NCBI GenBank assembly: GCA_963855995.1
Contig: OY979728.1
Span: 7,117,330 to 7,181,329, forward strand
DNA length: 64,000 bases
DNA from: Muricea muricata
Taxonomy: Eukaryota; Cnidaria; Anthozoa; Malacalcyonacea; Plexauridae
Reading direction: 5' to 3'
In this document: positions 38,920 to 51,010 of the stretch, in pieces
Layout of the letters: each line of letters begins with the position of its first letter
Numbering within the stretch: the first letter of the stretch is position 1
The notes under the pieces: generated by a model
Databases searched by the model: none
What the model saw: only the letters and a program-made list of their open reading frames with translations
Told to the model about the DNA's origin: nothing
Position numbers and translations under genes: made by a program

Positions 38920-40534
38920 AATCATGTTTTCGGCGCTCAAACCATCGAGATGAGCGAAACAACATGTTGAAATGAGAAACCTATAACTTGCTTGTAAACT
39001 GAAAAGAAACGATCTTAGAACCATCAACATCGCGTTTTAAGCGTTCTACAAGCGATTTGAGCGTAAAAACATTCGCTAATCACGAACTAAAATCTGCCGT
39101 CTTAGATCGATCACGGCCCCGTTTTAAAGCTAAAAAATGATGTTTTCAGTGCTAAAGTGAACGCGTTGAGCGCAATGATGTACTGCAATCAAGGACCTAA
39201 AAGAGACCTTCTAAATAGAAATTCCACAACTTAGGAAGTCGGGAATCATTTTTTCGGCGCTCAAACCATCGAGATGAGCGAAATAACATGTTGAAATGAG
39301 AAACCTATAACTTGCTTGTAAACTCAAAAGAAACGATCTTAGAACAATCAAAATCGCGTTTTAAGCGTTCTAGAAGCGATTTGAGCGTAAAAACATGCTC
39401 AAATCACCAACTAAAAATTGCTGTCTTAAATTGATCACATCCCCGTTTTAGAGCTTAAAATGGTGTTTTCATTGCTAAAGTGAACCAGTTAAGCGCAATG
39501 ATGTACTCCAATCACCGACCTAAACAAGACCTTCTAAATGGAAATTGCAGAACTTAGCAAGTCAAGAATCATGTTTTCGGCGCTCAAACCATCGAGATGA
39601 GCGAAATAACATGTTGAAATGAGAAACCTATAACTTACTTGTAAGCTGAAAATAAACGATCTTAGAACCTTCAAAATCCCGTTTTAAGCGTTCTAGAAGC
39701 GATTTAAGCGTAAAAACATGCTCAAATCACCAACTAAAAATTGCCGTCGTAAACCGATAAGGACGACGTTTTAGAGCTTAAAATGGTGTTTTCAGTGCTA
39801 AAGTGAACGAGTTAAGCGCAATGATGTACTGCAATCACCGACCTAAAAGAGACCTTCTAAATAGAAATTCCACAACTTAGGAAGTCGGGAATCATTTTTT
39901 CGGCGCTCAAACCATCGAGATGAGCGAAATAACATGTTGAAATGAGAAACCTATAACTTGCTTGTAAACTGAAAAGAAACGATCTCAGAAGAATCAAAAT
40001 CGCGTTTTAAGCGTTCTAGAAGCGATTTGAGCGTAAAAACATGCTCAAATCACCAACTAAAAATTGCTGTCTTAAATTGATCACGGCTCCGTTTTAGAGC
40101 TTAAAATGGTGTTTTCAGTGCTAAAGTGAACGAGTTAAGCGCAATGATGTACTCCAATCACCGACCTAAAAGAGACCTTCTAAATGGAAATTGCAGAACT
40201 TAGCAATCAAGACACATGTTTTCGGCGCTCAAACCATCGAGATGAGCGAAATAACATGTTGAAATGAGAAACCTATAACTTACTTGTAAGCTGAAAATAA
40301 ACGATCTTAGAACCTTCAAAATCCCGTTTTAAACGTTCTAGAAGCGATTTAAGCGTAAAAACATGCTCAAACCACCAATTAAAAAGTGCCGTCTTAAATC
40401 GATAAGCACGACGTTTTAGAGCTTAAAATGGTGTTTTCAGTGCTAAAGTGAACGAGTTAAGCGCAATGATGTACTGCAATCACGGACCTAAAAGAGACCT
40501 TCTAAATGGAAAATGCACAACTAAGCAAGTCGGG
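38920..40534. repeat. 5-mer higher-order repeat, copy 2
   Basis: This is a nearly exact tandem copy of the preceding 1615 bp. A third, partial copy continues to about 41480 with a few changes: CCTTTTAAATAG for CCTTCTAAATAG and AAACGAGACC for AAACAAGACC. Those same changes occur near 36.6-36.9 kb, and the 36.9-37.3 kb and 41.1-41.5 kb segments correspond at 4199 bp (13 monomers). Confidence 0.85.
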
Positions 40535-40539
40535 AATCA

Positions 40540-42477
40540 TGTTTTCGGCGCTCAAACCATCGAGATGAGCGAAACAACATGTTGAAATGAGAAACCTATA
40601 ACTTGCTTGTAAACTGAAAAGAAACGATCTTAGAACCATCAACATCGCGTTTTAAGCGTTCTACAAGCGATTTGAGCGTAAAAACATTCGCTAATCACGA
40701 ACTAAAATCTGCCGTCTTAGATCGATCACGGCCCCGTTTTAAAGCTAAAAAATGATGTTTTCAGTGCTAAAGTGAACGCGTTGAGCGCAATGATGTACTG
40801 CAATCAAGGACCTAAAAGAGACCTTTTAAATAGAAATTCCACAACTTAGGAAGTCGGGAATCATTTTTTCGGCGCTCAAACCATCGAGATGAGCGAAATA
40901 ACATGTTGAAATGAGAAACCTATAACTTGCTTGTAAACTCAAAAGAAACGATCTTAGAACAATCAAAATCGCGTTTTAAGCGTTCTAGAAGCGATTTGAG
41001 CGTAAAAACATGCTCAAATCACCAACTAAAAATTGCTGTCTTAAATTGATCACATCCCCGTTTTAGAGCTTAAAATGGTGTTTTCATTGCTAAAGTGAAC
41101 CAGTTAAGCGCAATCATGTACTCCAATCACCGACCTAAACGAGACCTTCTAAATGGAAATTGCAGAACTTAGCAAGTCAAGAATCATGTTTTCGGCGCTC
41201 AAACCATCGAGATGAGCGAAATAACATGTTGAAATGAGAAACCTATAACTTACTTGTAAGCTGAAAATAAACGATCTTAGAACCTTCAAAATCCCGTTTT
41301 AAGCGTTCTAGAAGCGATTTAAGCGTAAAAACATGCTCAAATCACCAACTAAAAATTGCCGTCGTAAACCGATAAGGACGACGTTTTAGAGCTTAAAATG
41401 GTGTTTTCAGTGCTAAAGTGAACGAGTTAAGCGCAATGATGTACTGCAATCACCGACCTAAAAGAGACCTTCTAAATGGAAATTGCAGAACTTAGCAATC
41501 AAGAATCATGTTTTCGGCGCTCAAACCATCGAGATGAGCGAAACAACATGTTGAAATGAGAAACCTATAACTTGCTTGTAAACTGAAAAGAAACGATCTT
41601 AGAACCATCAACATCGCGTTTTAAGCGTTCTACAAGCGATTTGAGCGTAAAAACATTCGCTAATCACGAACTAAAATCTGCCGTCTTAGATCGATCACGG
41701 CCCCGTTTTAAAGCTAAAAAATGATGTTTTCAGTGCTAAAGTGAACGCGTTGAGCGCAATGATGTACTGCAATCAAGGACCTAAAAGAGACCTTTTAAAT
41801 AGAAATTCCACAACTTAGGAAGTCGGGAATCATTTTTTCGGCGCTCAAACCATCCAGATGAGCGAAATAACATGTTGAAATGAGAAACCTATAACTTGCT
41901 TGTAAACTCAAAAGAAACGATCTTAGAACAATCAAAATCGCGTTTTAAGCGTTCTAGAAGCGATTTGAGCGTAAAAACATGCTCAAATCACCAACTAAAA
42001 ATTGCTGTCTTAAATTGATCACATCCCCGTTTTAGAGCTTAAAATGGTGTTTTCATTGCTAAAGTGAACCAGTTAAGCGCAATCATGTACTCCAATCACC
42101 GACCTAAACGAGACCTTCTAAATGGAAATTGCAGAACTTAGCAAGTCAAGAATCATGTTTTCGGCGCTCAAACCATCGAGATGAGCGAAATAACATGTTG
42201 AAATGAGAAACCTATAACTTACTTGTAAGCTGAAAATAAACGATCTTAGAACCTTCAAAATCCCGTTTTAAGCGTTCTAGAAGCGATTTAAGCGTAAAAA
42301 CATGCTCAAATCACCAACTAAAAATTGCCGTCGTAAACCGATAAGGACGACGTTTTAGAGCTTAAAATGGTGTTTTCAGTGCTAAAGTGAACGAGTTAAG
42401 CGCAATGATGTACTGCAATCACCGACCTAAAAGAGACCTTCTAAATGGAAATTGCAGAACTTAGCAATCAAGAATCA
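40540..42477. repeat. 3-mer higher-order repeat, two copies (969 bp each)
   Basis: Copy 1 is about 40540-41508 and copy 2 about 41509-42477, with identity running ~35 bases further. GCGAAACAACATG (40572, 41541) and CAATCATGTACTCCAATC (about 41114, 42083) are both 969 bp apart. One private change was noticed, CATCCAGATG at about 41852 for CATCGAGATG. The match ends where GCGAAACAAC gives way to GCGAAATAAC. Confidence 0.85.
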
Positions 42478-43949
42478 TGTTTTCGGCGCTCAAACCATCG
42501 AGATGAGCGAAATAACATGTTGAAATGAGAAACCTATAACTTACTTGTAAGCTGAAAATAAACGATCTTAGAACCTTCAAAATCCCGTTTTAAGCGTTCT
42601 AGCAGCGATTTAAGCGTAAAAACATGGTCAAACCACCAACTAAAAATTGCCGTCTTAAATCGATAAGGACGACGTTTTAGAGCTTAAAATGGTGTTTTCA
42701 GTGCTAAAGTGAACGAGTTGAGCGCAATGATGTACTGCAATCACGGACCTAAAAGAGACCTTCTAAATGGAAAATGCACACTAAGCAAGTCGGGAATCAT
42801 GTTTTCGGCGCTCAAACCATCGAGATGAGCGAAATAACATCTTGAAATGAGAAACCTATAACTTGCTTGTAAACTGAAAAGAAACGATCTTAGAAGAATC
42901 AAAATCGCGTTTTAAGCGTTCTAGAAGCGATTTGAGCGTAAAAACATGCTCAAATCACCAACTAAAAATTGCTGTCTTAAATTGATCACGGCTCCGTTTT
43001 AGAGCTTAAAATGGTGTTTTCAGTGCTAAAGTGAACGAGTTAAGCGCAATGATGTACTCCAATCACCGACCTAAAAGAGACCTTCTAAATGAAAATTGCA
43101 GAACTTAGCAGGTCAAGAATCATGTTTTCGGCGCTCAAAGCATCGAGATGAGCGAAATAATATGTTGAAATGAGAAACCTATAACTTGCTTGTAAACTGA
43201 AAAGAAACGATCTTAGAACAATCAAAATAGCGTTTTAAGCGTTCTAGAAGCGATTTGAGCGTAAAAACATGCTCAAATCACCAACTAAAAATTGCTGTCT
43301 TAATTTGATCACGGCCCCGTTTTAGAGCTTAAAATGGTGTTTTTAGTGCTAAAGTGAACGAGTTAAGCGCAATGATGTACTCCAATCACCGACCTAAAAG
43401 AGATTTTCTAAATGGAAATTGCAGAACTTAGCAAGTCAAGACTCATGTTTTCGGCGCTCAAACCATCGAGATGAGCGAAATAACATGTTGAAATGAGAAA
43501 CCTATAACTTACTTGTAAGCTGAAAATAAACGATCTTAGCACCTTCAAAATACCGTTTTAAGCGTTCTAGAAGCGATTTGAGCGTAAAAACATGCTCAAA
43601 TCACCAACTAAAAATTGCCGTCTTAAATCGATAAGGACGACGTTTTAGAGCTTAAAATGGTGTTTTCAGTGCTAAAGTGAACGAGTTGAGCGCAATGATG
43701 TACTGCAATCACGGACGTAAAAGAGACCTTCTAAATGGAAAATGCACAACTAAGCAAGTCGGGAATCATGATTTCGGCGCTCAAACCATCGAGATGAGCG
43801 AAATAACATGTTGAAATGAGAAACCTATAACTTGCTTGTAAACTGAAAAGAAACGATCTTAGAACCTTTAACATCGCGTTTTAAGCCTTCTAGAAGCGAT
43901 CTGAGCGTCAAAACATGCTCAAATCACCAACTGAAAATTGCCGTCTTAT
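42478..43949. repeat. Monomers without an adjacent long duplicate
   Basis: Four to five satellite monomers connect two HOR blocks. They resemble 18.9-20.4 kb and 26.7-28.2 kb in order (AGCACCTTCAAAATACCG near 43538, GAATCATGATTTCGG near 43765) but with private changes such as ATAATATGTTG, CAAAATAGCG and TTAATTTGATC around 43158-43305. They look like an older, diverged relative of that block. Nothing else is present. Confidence 0.7.
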
Positions 43950-45239
43950 ATCGATCACGGCCCCGTTTTAAAGCTTAAAATGATGTTTTCAGTGCTAAAG
44001 TGAACGCGTTGAGCGCAATGATGTACTGCAATCACGGACCTAAAAGAGACCTTCTAAATGGAAATTGCACATTTTAGCAAGTCGGGAATCATGTTTTCGG
44101 CGCTCAAACCATTGAGATAAACGAAATAACATGTTGAAATGAGAAACCTATAACTTGCTTGTAAACTGAAAAGAAACGATCTTAGAACAATCAAAATCGC
44201 GTTTTAAGCGTTCTAGAAGCGATTTGAGCGTAAAAACATGCTCAAATCACCAACTAAAAACTGCCGTCTTAAATTGATCACGGCCCCGTTTTTGAGCTTA
44301 AAATGGTGTTTTTAGTGCTAAAGTGATCGAGTTAAGCGCATTGATGTACTGCAATCACGGACCTAAAAGAGACCTTCTAAATGGAAATTGAAGAACTTAG
44401 CAAGTCAAGAATCATGTTTTCGGCGCTCAAAGCATCGAGATGAGCGAAATAACATGTTGAAATGAGAAACCTATAACTTGCTTCTAATTTGAAAAGAAAC
44501 GATCTTAGAACCTAAAATCGCGTTTTAAGCGTTCTAGAGGCGATTTGAGCGTAAAAACATGCTCAAATCACCAACTAAAAATTGCCGTCTTAAATCGATA
44601 AGGACGACGTTTTAGAGCTTAAAATGGTGTTTTCAGTGCGAAAGTGAACGAGTTAAGCGCAATGATGTACTGCAATCACCGACGTAAAAGAGACCTTCTA
44701 AATGGAAATTGCAGAACTTAGCAAGTCAAGAATCATGTTTTCGGCGCTCAAACCATCGAGATGAGCGAAATAACATGTTGAAATGAGAAACATATAACTT
44801 ACTTGTAAGCTGAAAATAAACGATCTTAGAACCTTCAAAATCCCGTTTTAAGCGTTCTAGAAGCGATTTAAGCGTAAAAACATGCTCAAACCACCAACTA
44901 AAAATTGCCGTCTTAAATCGATAAGCACGACGTTTTAGAGCTTAAAATGGTGTTTTCAGTGCTAAAGTGAACGAGTTAAGCGCAATGATGTACTGCAATC
45001 ACGGACCTATAAGAGACCTTCTAAATGGAAAATGCACAACTAAGCAAGTCGGGAATCATGTTTTTGGCGCTCAAACCATCGAGATGAGCGAAATAACATG
45101 TTGAAATGAGAAACCTATAACTTGCTTGTAAACTGAAAAGAAACGATCTTAGAACCATCAACATCGCGTTTTAAGCGTTCTACAAGCGATTTGAGCGTAA
45201 AAACATTCGCTAATCACGAACTAAAATCTGCCGTCTTAG
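43950..45239. repeat. 4-mer higher-order repeat, copy 1 (1290 bp)
   Basis: Four monomers are followed by what looks like an exact copy at offset 1290. Shared rare markers are TTGAGATAAACGAAATAAC (44112 and 45402), CAGTGCGAAAGTG (about 44634 and 45924), ACGGACCTATAAGAG (about 45001 and 46291) and ATGTTTTTGGCGC (about 45059 and 46349). The offset is 2 bp below four monomer lengths because each copy contains the 2 bp deletion in GAACCTAAAATCG. The left limit is the T/G mismatch at 43949/45239. Confidence 0.9.
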
Positions 45240-46530
45240 ATCGATCACGGCCCCGTTTTAAAGCTTAAAATGATGTTTTCAGTGCTAAAGTGAACGCGTT
45301 GAGCGCAATGATGTACTGCAATCACGGACCTAAAAGAGACCTTCTAAATGGAAATTGCACATTTTAGCAAGTCGGGAATCATGTTTTCGGCGCTCAAACC
45401 ATTGAGATAAACGAAATAACATGTTGAAATGAGAAACCTATAACTTGCTTGTAAACTGAAAAGAAACGATCTTAGAACAATCAAAATCGCGTTTTAAGCG
45501 TTCTAGAAGCGATTTGAGCGTAAAAACATGCTCAAATCACCAACTAAAAACTGCCGTCTTAAATTGATCACGGCCCCGTTTTTGAGCTTAAAATGGTGTT
45601 TTTAGTGCTAAAGTGATCGAGTTAAGCGCATTGATGTACTGCAATCACGGACCTAAAAGAGACCTTCTAAATGGAAATTGAAGAACTTAGCAAGTCAAGA
45701 ATCATGTTTTCGGCGCTCAAAGCATCGAGATGAGCGAAATAACATGTTGAAATGAGAAACCTATAACTTGCTTCTAATTTGAAAAGAAACGATCTTAGAA
45801 CCTAAAATCGCGTTTTAAGCGTTCTAGAGGCGATTTGAGCGTAAAAACATGCTCAAATCACCAACTAAAAATTGCCGTCTTAAATCGATAAGGACGACGT
45901 TTTAGAGCTTAAAATGGTGTTTTCAGTGCGAAAGTGAACGAGTTAAGCGCAATGATGTACTGCAATCACCGACGTAAAAGAGACCTTCTAAATGGAAATT
46001 GCAGAACTTAGCAAGTCAAGAATCATGTTTTCGGCGCTCAAACCATCGAGATGAGCGAAATAACATGTTGAAATGAGAAACATATAACTTACTTGTAAGC
46101 TGAAAATAAACGATCTTAGAACCTTCAAAATCCCGTTTTAAGCGTTCTAGAAGCGATTTAAGCGTAAAAACATGCTCAAACCACCAACTAAAAATTGCCG
46201 TCTTAAATCGATAAGCACGACGTTTTAGAGCTTAAAATGGTGTTTTCAGTGCTAAAGTGAACGAGTTAAGCGCAATGATGTACTGCAATCACGGACCTAT
46301 AAGAGACCTTCTAAATGGAAAATGCACAACTAAGCAAGTCGGGAATCATGTTTTTGGCGCTCAAACCATCGAGATGAGCGAAATAACATGTTGAAATGAG
46401 AAACCTATAACTTGCTTGTAAACTGAAAAGAAACGATCTTAGAACCATCAACATCGCGTTTTAAGCGTTCTACAAGCGATTTGAGCGTAAAAACATTCGC
46501 TAATCACGAACTAAAATCTGCCGTCTTAGA
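45240..46530. repeat. 4-mer higher-order repeat, copy 2
   Basis: This is a tandem copy of the preceding 1290 bp; I saw no difference in the lines compared. Identity continues about 110 bases into the next monomer and stops at CTTCTAAATG versus CTTCTAAATA (45350 versus 46640). It is one of the youngest duplications in the window. Confidence 0.9.
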
Positions 46531-47780
46531 TCGATCACGGCCCCGTTTTAAAGCTTAAAATGATGTTTTCAGTGCTAAAGTGAACGCGTTGAGCGCAATG
46601 ATGTACTGCAATCACGGACCTAAAAGAGACCTTCTAAATAGAAATTCCACAACTTAGCAAGTCGGGAATCATTTTTTCGGCGCTCAAACCATCGAGATGA
46701 GCGAAAAAACATGTTGAAATGAGAAACGTATAACTTGCTTGTAAACTGAAAAGAAACGATATTAGAACAATCAAAATCGCGTTTTAAGCGTTCTAGAAGC
46801 GATTTGAGCGTAAAAACATGCTCAAATCACCAACTAAAAATTGCTGTCTTAAATTGATCACGGCCCCGTTTTAGAGCTTAAAATGGTGTTTTCAGTGCTA
46901 AAGTGAACGAATTAAGCGCTATGATGTACTCCAATCACCGACCTAAAAGAGACCTTCTAAATGGAAATTGCAGAACTTAGCAAGTCAAGAATCATGTTTT
47001 CGGCGCTCAAACTATCGAGATGAGCGAAATAACATGTTGAAATGAGAAACCTATAACTTACTTGTAAGCTGAAAATAAACGATCTTAGAACCTTCAAAAT
47101 CCCGTATTAAGCGTTCTAGAAGCGATCTGAGCGTAAAAACATGCTCAAATCACCAACTAAAAATTACCTTCTTAAACCGATAAGGACGACGTTTTAGAGC
47201 TTAAAATGGTGTTTTCAGTACTAAAGTGAACGAGTTAAGCGCAATGATGTACTGCAATCACCGACCTAAAAGAGACCTTCTAAATGGAAATTGCAGAACT
47301 TAGCAAGTCAAGAATCATGTTTTCGGCGCTCAAACCATCGAGATGAGCGAAATAACATGTTGAAATGAGAAACCTATAACTTGCTTGTAAGCTGAAAATA
47401 AACGATCTTAGAACCTTCAAAATCCCGTTTTAAGCGTTCTAGAAGCGATTTAAGCGTAAAAACATGCTCAAACCACCAACTAAAAATTGCCGTCTTAAAT
47501 CGATAAGCACGACGTTTTAGAGCTTAGAATGGTGTTTTCAGTGCTAAAGTGAACGAGTTAAGCGCAATGATGTACTGCAATCACGGACCTAAAAGAGACC
47601 TTCTAAATGGAAAATGCACAACTAAGCAAGTCGGGAATCATGTTTTCGGCGCTCAAACCATCGAGATGAGCGAAATAACATGTTGAAATGAGAAACCTAT
47701 AACTTGCTTGTAAACTGAAAAGAAACGATCTTAGAACCATCAACATCGCGTTTTAAGCGTTCTACAAGCGATTTGAGCGT
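46531..47780. repeat. Monomers linking the 4-mer and 5-mer blocks
   Basis: About four monomers of common classes. The first has the GCGAAAAAACATG, GAAACGTATAAC, GATATTAG combination seen at 3.67, 25.0, 28.9 and 33.8 kb. Private changes include CCCGTATTAAGCG (about 47102) and AATTACCTTCTTAAACCG (about 47163). Order and class match 25.0-26.0 kb loosely. No other sequence is present. Confidence 0.7.
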
Positions 47781-50700
47781 AAAAACATTCGCTAATCACG
47801 AACTAAAATCTGCCGTCTTAGATCGATCACGGCCCCGTTTTAAACCTTAAAATTATGTTTTCAGTGCTAAAGTGAACGCGTTGAGCGCAATGATGTACTG
47901 CAATCACGGACCTAAAAGAGACCTTCTAAATAGAAATTCCACAACTTAGCAAGTCGGGAATCATTTTTTCGGCGCTCAAACCATCGAGATGAGCGAAATA
48001 ACATGTTGAAATGAGAAACCTATAACTTGCTTGTAAACTGAAAAGAAACGATCTTAGAACAATCAAAATCGCGTTTTAAGCGTTCTAGAAGCGATTTGAG
48101 CGAAAAAACATGCTCAAATCACCAACTAAAAATTTCTGTCTTAAATTGATCACGGCCCCGTTTTAGAGCTTAAAATGGTGTTTTCAGTGCTAAAGTGAAC
48201 GAGTTAAGCGCAATGTTGTACTCCAATCACCGACCTAAAAGAGACCTTCTAAATGGAAATTGCAGAACTTAGCAAGTCAAAAATCATGTTTTCGGCGCTC
48301 AAACCATCGAGATGACCGAAATAACATGTTGAAATGAGAAACCTATAACTTACTTGTAAGCTGAAAATAAACGATCTTAGAACCTTCAAAATCCCGTTTT
48401 AAGCGTTCTAGAAGCGATCTGAGCGTAAAAACATGCTCAAATCACCAACTAAAAATTACCGTCTTAAACCGATAAGGACGACGTTTTAGAGCTTAAAATG
48501 GTGTTTTCAGTGCTAAAGTGAACGAGTTAAGCGCAATGGTGTACTGCAATCACCGACCTAAAAGAGACCTTCTAAATGGAAATTGCAGAACTTAGCAAGT
48601 CAAGAATCATGTTTTCGGCGCTCAAACCATCGAGATGAGCGAAATAACATGTTGAAATAAGAAACCTATAACTTACTTGTAAGCTGAAAATAAACGGTCT
48701 TAGAATCTTCAAAATCCCGTTTTAAGCGTTCTAGAAGCGATTTAAGCGTAAAAACATGCTCAAACCACCAACTAAAAATTGCCGTCTTAAATCGATAAGC
48801 ACGACGTTTTAGAGCTTAAAATGGTGTTTTCAGTGCTAAAGTGAACGAGTTAAGCGCAATGATGTACTGCAATCACGGACCTAAAAGAGACCTTCTAAAT
48901 GGAAAATGCACAACTTAACAAATCGGGAATCATGTTTTCGGCGCTCAAACAACCGAAATGAGCGAAATAACATGTTGAAATGAGAAACCTATAACTTACT
49001 TGTAAGCATAAAATAAACGATCTTAGAACCTTCAAAATCCCGTTTTAAACGTTCTAGAAGCGATTTAAGCGTAAAAACATGCTCAAACCACCAATTAAAA
49101 AGTGCCGTCTTAAATCGATAAGTAAGACGTTTTAGAGCTTAAAATGGTGTTTTCAGTGCTAAAGTGAACGAGTTAAGCGCAATGATGTACTGCAATAACG
49201 GACCTAAAAGAGACCTTCTAAATGGAAAATGCACAACTAAGCAAGTCGGGAATCATGTTTTCGGCGCTCAAACCATCGAGATGAGCGAAATAACATGTTG
49301 AAATGAGAAACCTATAACTTGCTTGTAAACTGAAAAGAAACGATCATAGAACCTTTAACATCGCGTTTTAAGCGTTCTAGAAGCGATTTGAGCGTAAAAA
49401 CATTCGCTAATCACGAACTAAAATCTGCCGTCTTAGATCGATCACGGCCCCGTTTTAAACCTTAAAATTATGTTTTCAGTGCTAAAGTGAACGCGTTGAG
49501 CGCAATGATGTACTGCAATCACGGACCTAAAAGAGACCTTCTAAATAGAAATTCCACAACTTAGCAAGTCGGGAATCATTTTTTCGGCGCTCAAACCATC
49601 GAGATGAGCGAAATAACATGTTGAAATGAGAAACCTATAACTTGCTTGTAAACTGAAAAGAAACGATCTTAGAACAATCAAAATCGCGTTTTAAGCGTTC
49701 TAGAAGCGATTTGAGCGAAAAAACATGCTCAAATCACCAACTAAAAATTTCTGTCTTAAATTGATCACGGCCCCGTTTTAGAGCTTAAAATGGTGTTTTC
49801 AGTGCTAAAGTGAACGAGTTAAGCGCAATGTTGTACTCCAATCACCGACCTAAAAGAGACCTTCTAAATGGAAATTGCAGAACTTAGCAAGTCAAAAATC
49901 ATGTTTTCGGCGCTCAAACCATCGAGATGACCGAAATAACATGTTGAAATGAGAAACCTATAACTTACTTGTAAGCTGAAAATAAACGATCTTAGAACCT
50001 TCAAAATCCCGTTTTAAGCGTTCTAGAAGCGATCTGAGCGTAAAAACATGCTCAAATCACCAACTAAAAATTACCGTCTTAAACCGATAAGGACGACGTT
50101 TTAGAGTTTAAAATGGTGTTTTCAGTGCTAAAGTGAACGAGTTAAGCGCAATGGTGTACTGCAATCACCGACCTAAAAGAGACCTTCTAAATGGAAATTG
50201 CAGAACTTAGCAAGTCAAGAATCATGTTTTCGGCGCTCAAACCATCGAGATGAGCGAAATAACATGTTGAAATAAGAAACCTATAACTTACTTGTAAGCT
50301 GAAAATAAACGGTCTTAGAATCTTCAAAATCCCGTTTTAAGCGTTCTAGAAGCGATTTAAGCGTAAAAACATGCTCAAACTACCAACTAAAAAATGCCGT
50401 CTTAAATCGATAAGCACGACGTTTTAGAGCTTAAAATGGTGTTTTCAGTGCTAAAGTGAACGAGTTAAGCGCAATGATGTACTGCAATCACGGACCTAAA
50501 AGAGACCTTCTAAATGGAAAATGCACAACTTAACAAATCGGGAATCATGTTTTCGGCGCTCAAACAACCGAAATGAGCGAAATAACATGTTTAAATGAGA
50601 AACCTATAACTTACTTGTAAGCATAAAATAAACGATCTTAGAACCTTCAAAATCCCGTTTTAAACGTTCTAGAAGCGATTTAAGCGTAAAAACATGCTCA

Positions 50701-51010
50701 AACCACCAATTAAAAAGTGCCGTCTTAAATCGATAAGTAAGACGTTTTAGAGCTTAAAATGGTGTTTTCAGTGCTAAAGTGAACGAGTTAAGCGCAATGA
50801 TGTACTGCAATAACGGACCTAAAAGAGACCTTCTAAATGGAAAATGCACAACTAAGCAAGTCGGGAATCATGTTTTCGGCGCTCAAACCATCGAGATGAG
50901 CGAAATAACATGTTGAAATGAGAAACCTATAACTTGCTTGTAAACTGAAAAGAAACGATCATAGAACCTTTAACATCGCGTTTTAAGCGTTCTAGAAGCG
51001 ATTTGAGCGT
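47781..51010. repeat. 5-mer higher-order repeat, two copies (1615 bp each)
   Basis: Copy 1 is about 47781-49395 and copy 2 about 49396-51010. The marker TTTTAAACCTTAAAATTATG falls at 47841 and 49456 (counted at TAAACC), exactly 1615 bp. Other shared rare features are GATGACCGAAATAAC, AAATAAGAAACC, AAACGGTCTTAGAATC and CAAACAACCGAAATGAGC. This 5-mer has different monomer variants from the one at 37-41 kb, although the length is the same. Confidence 0.85.
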
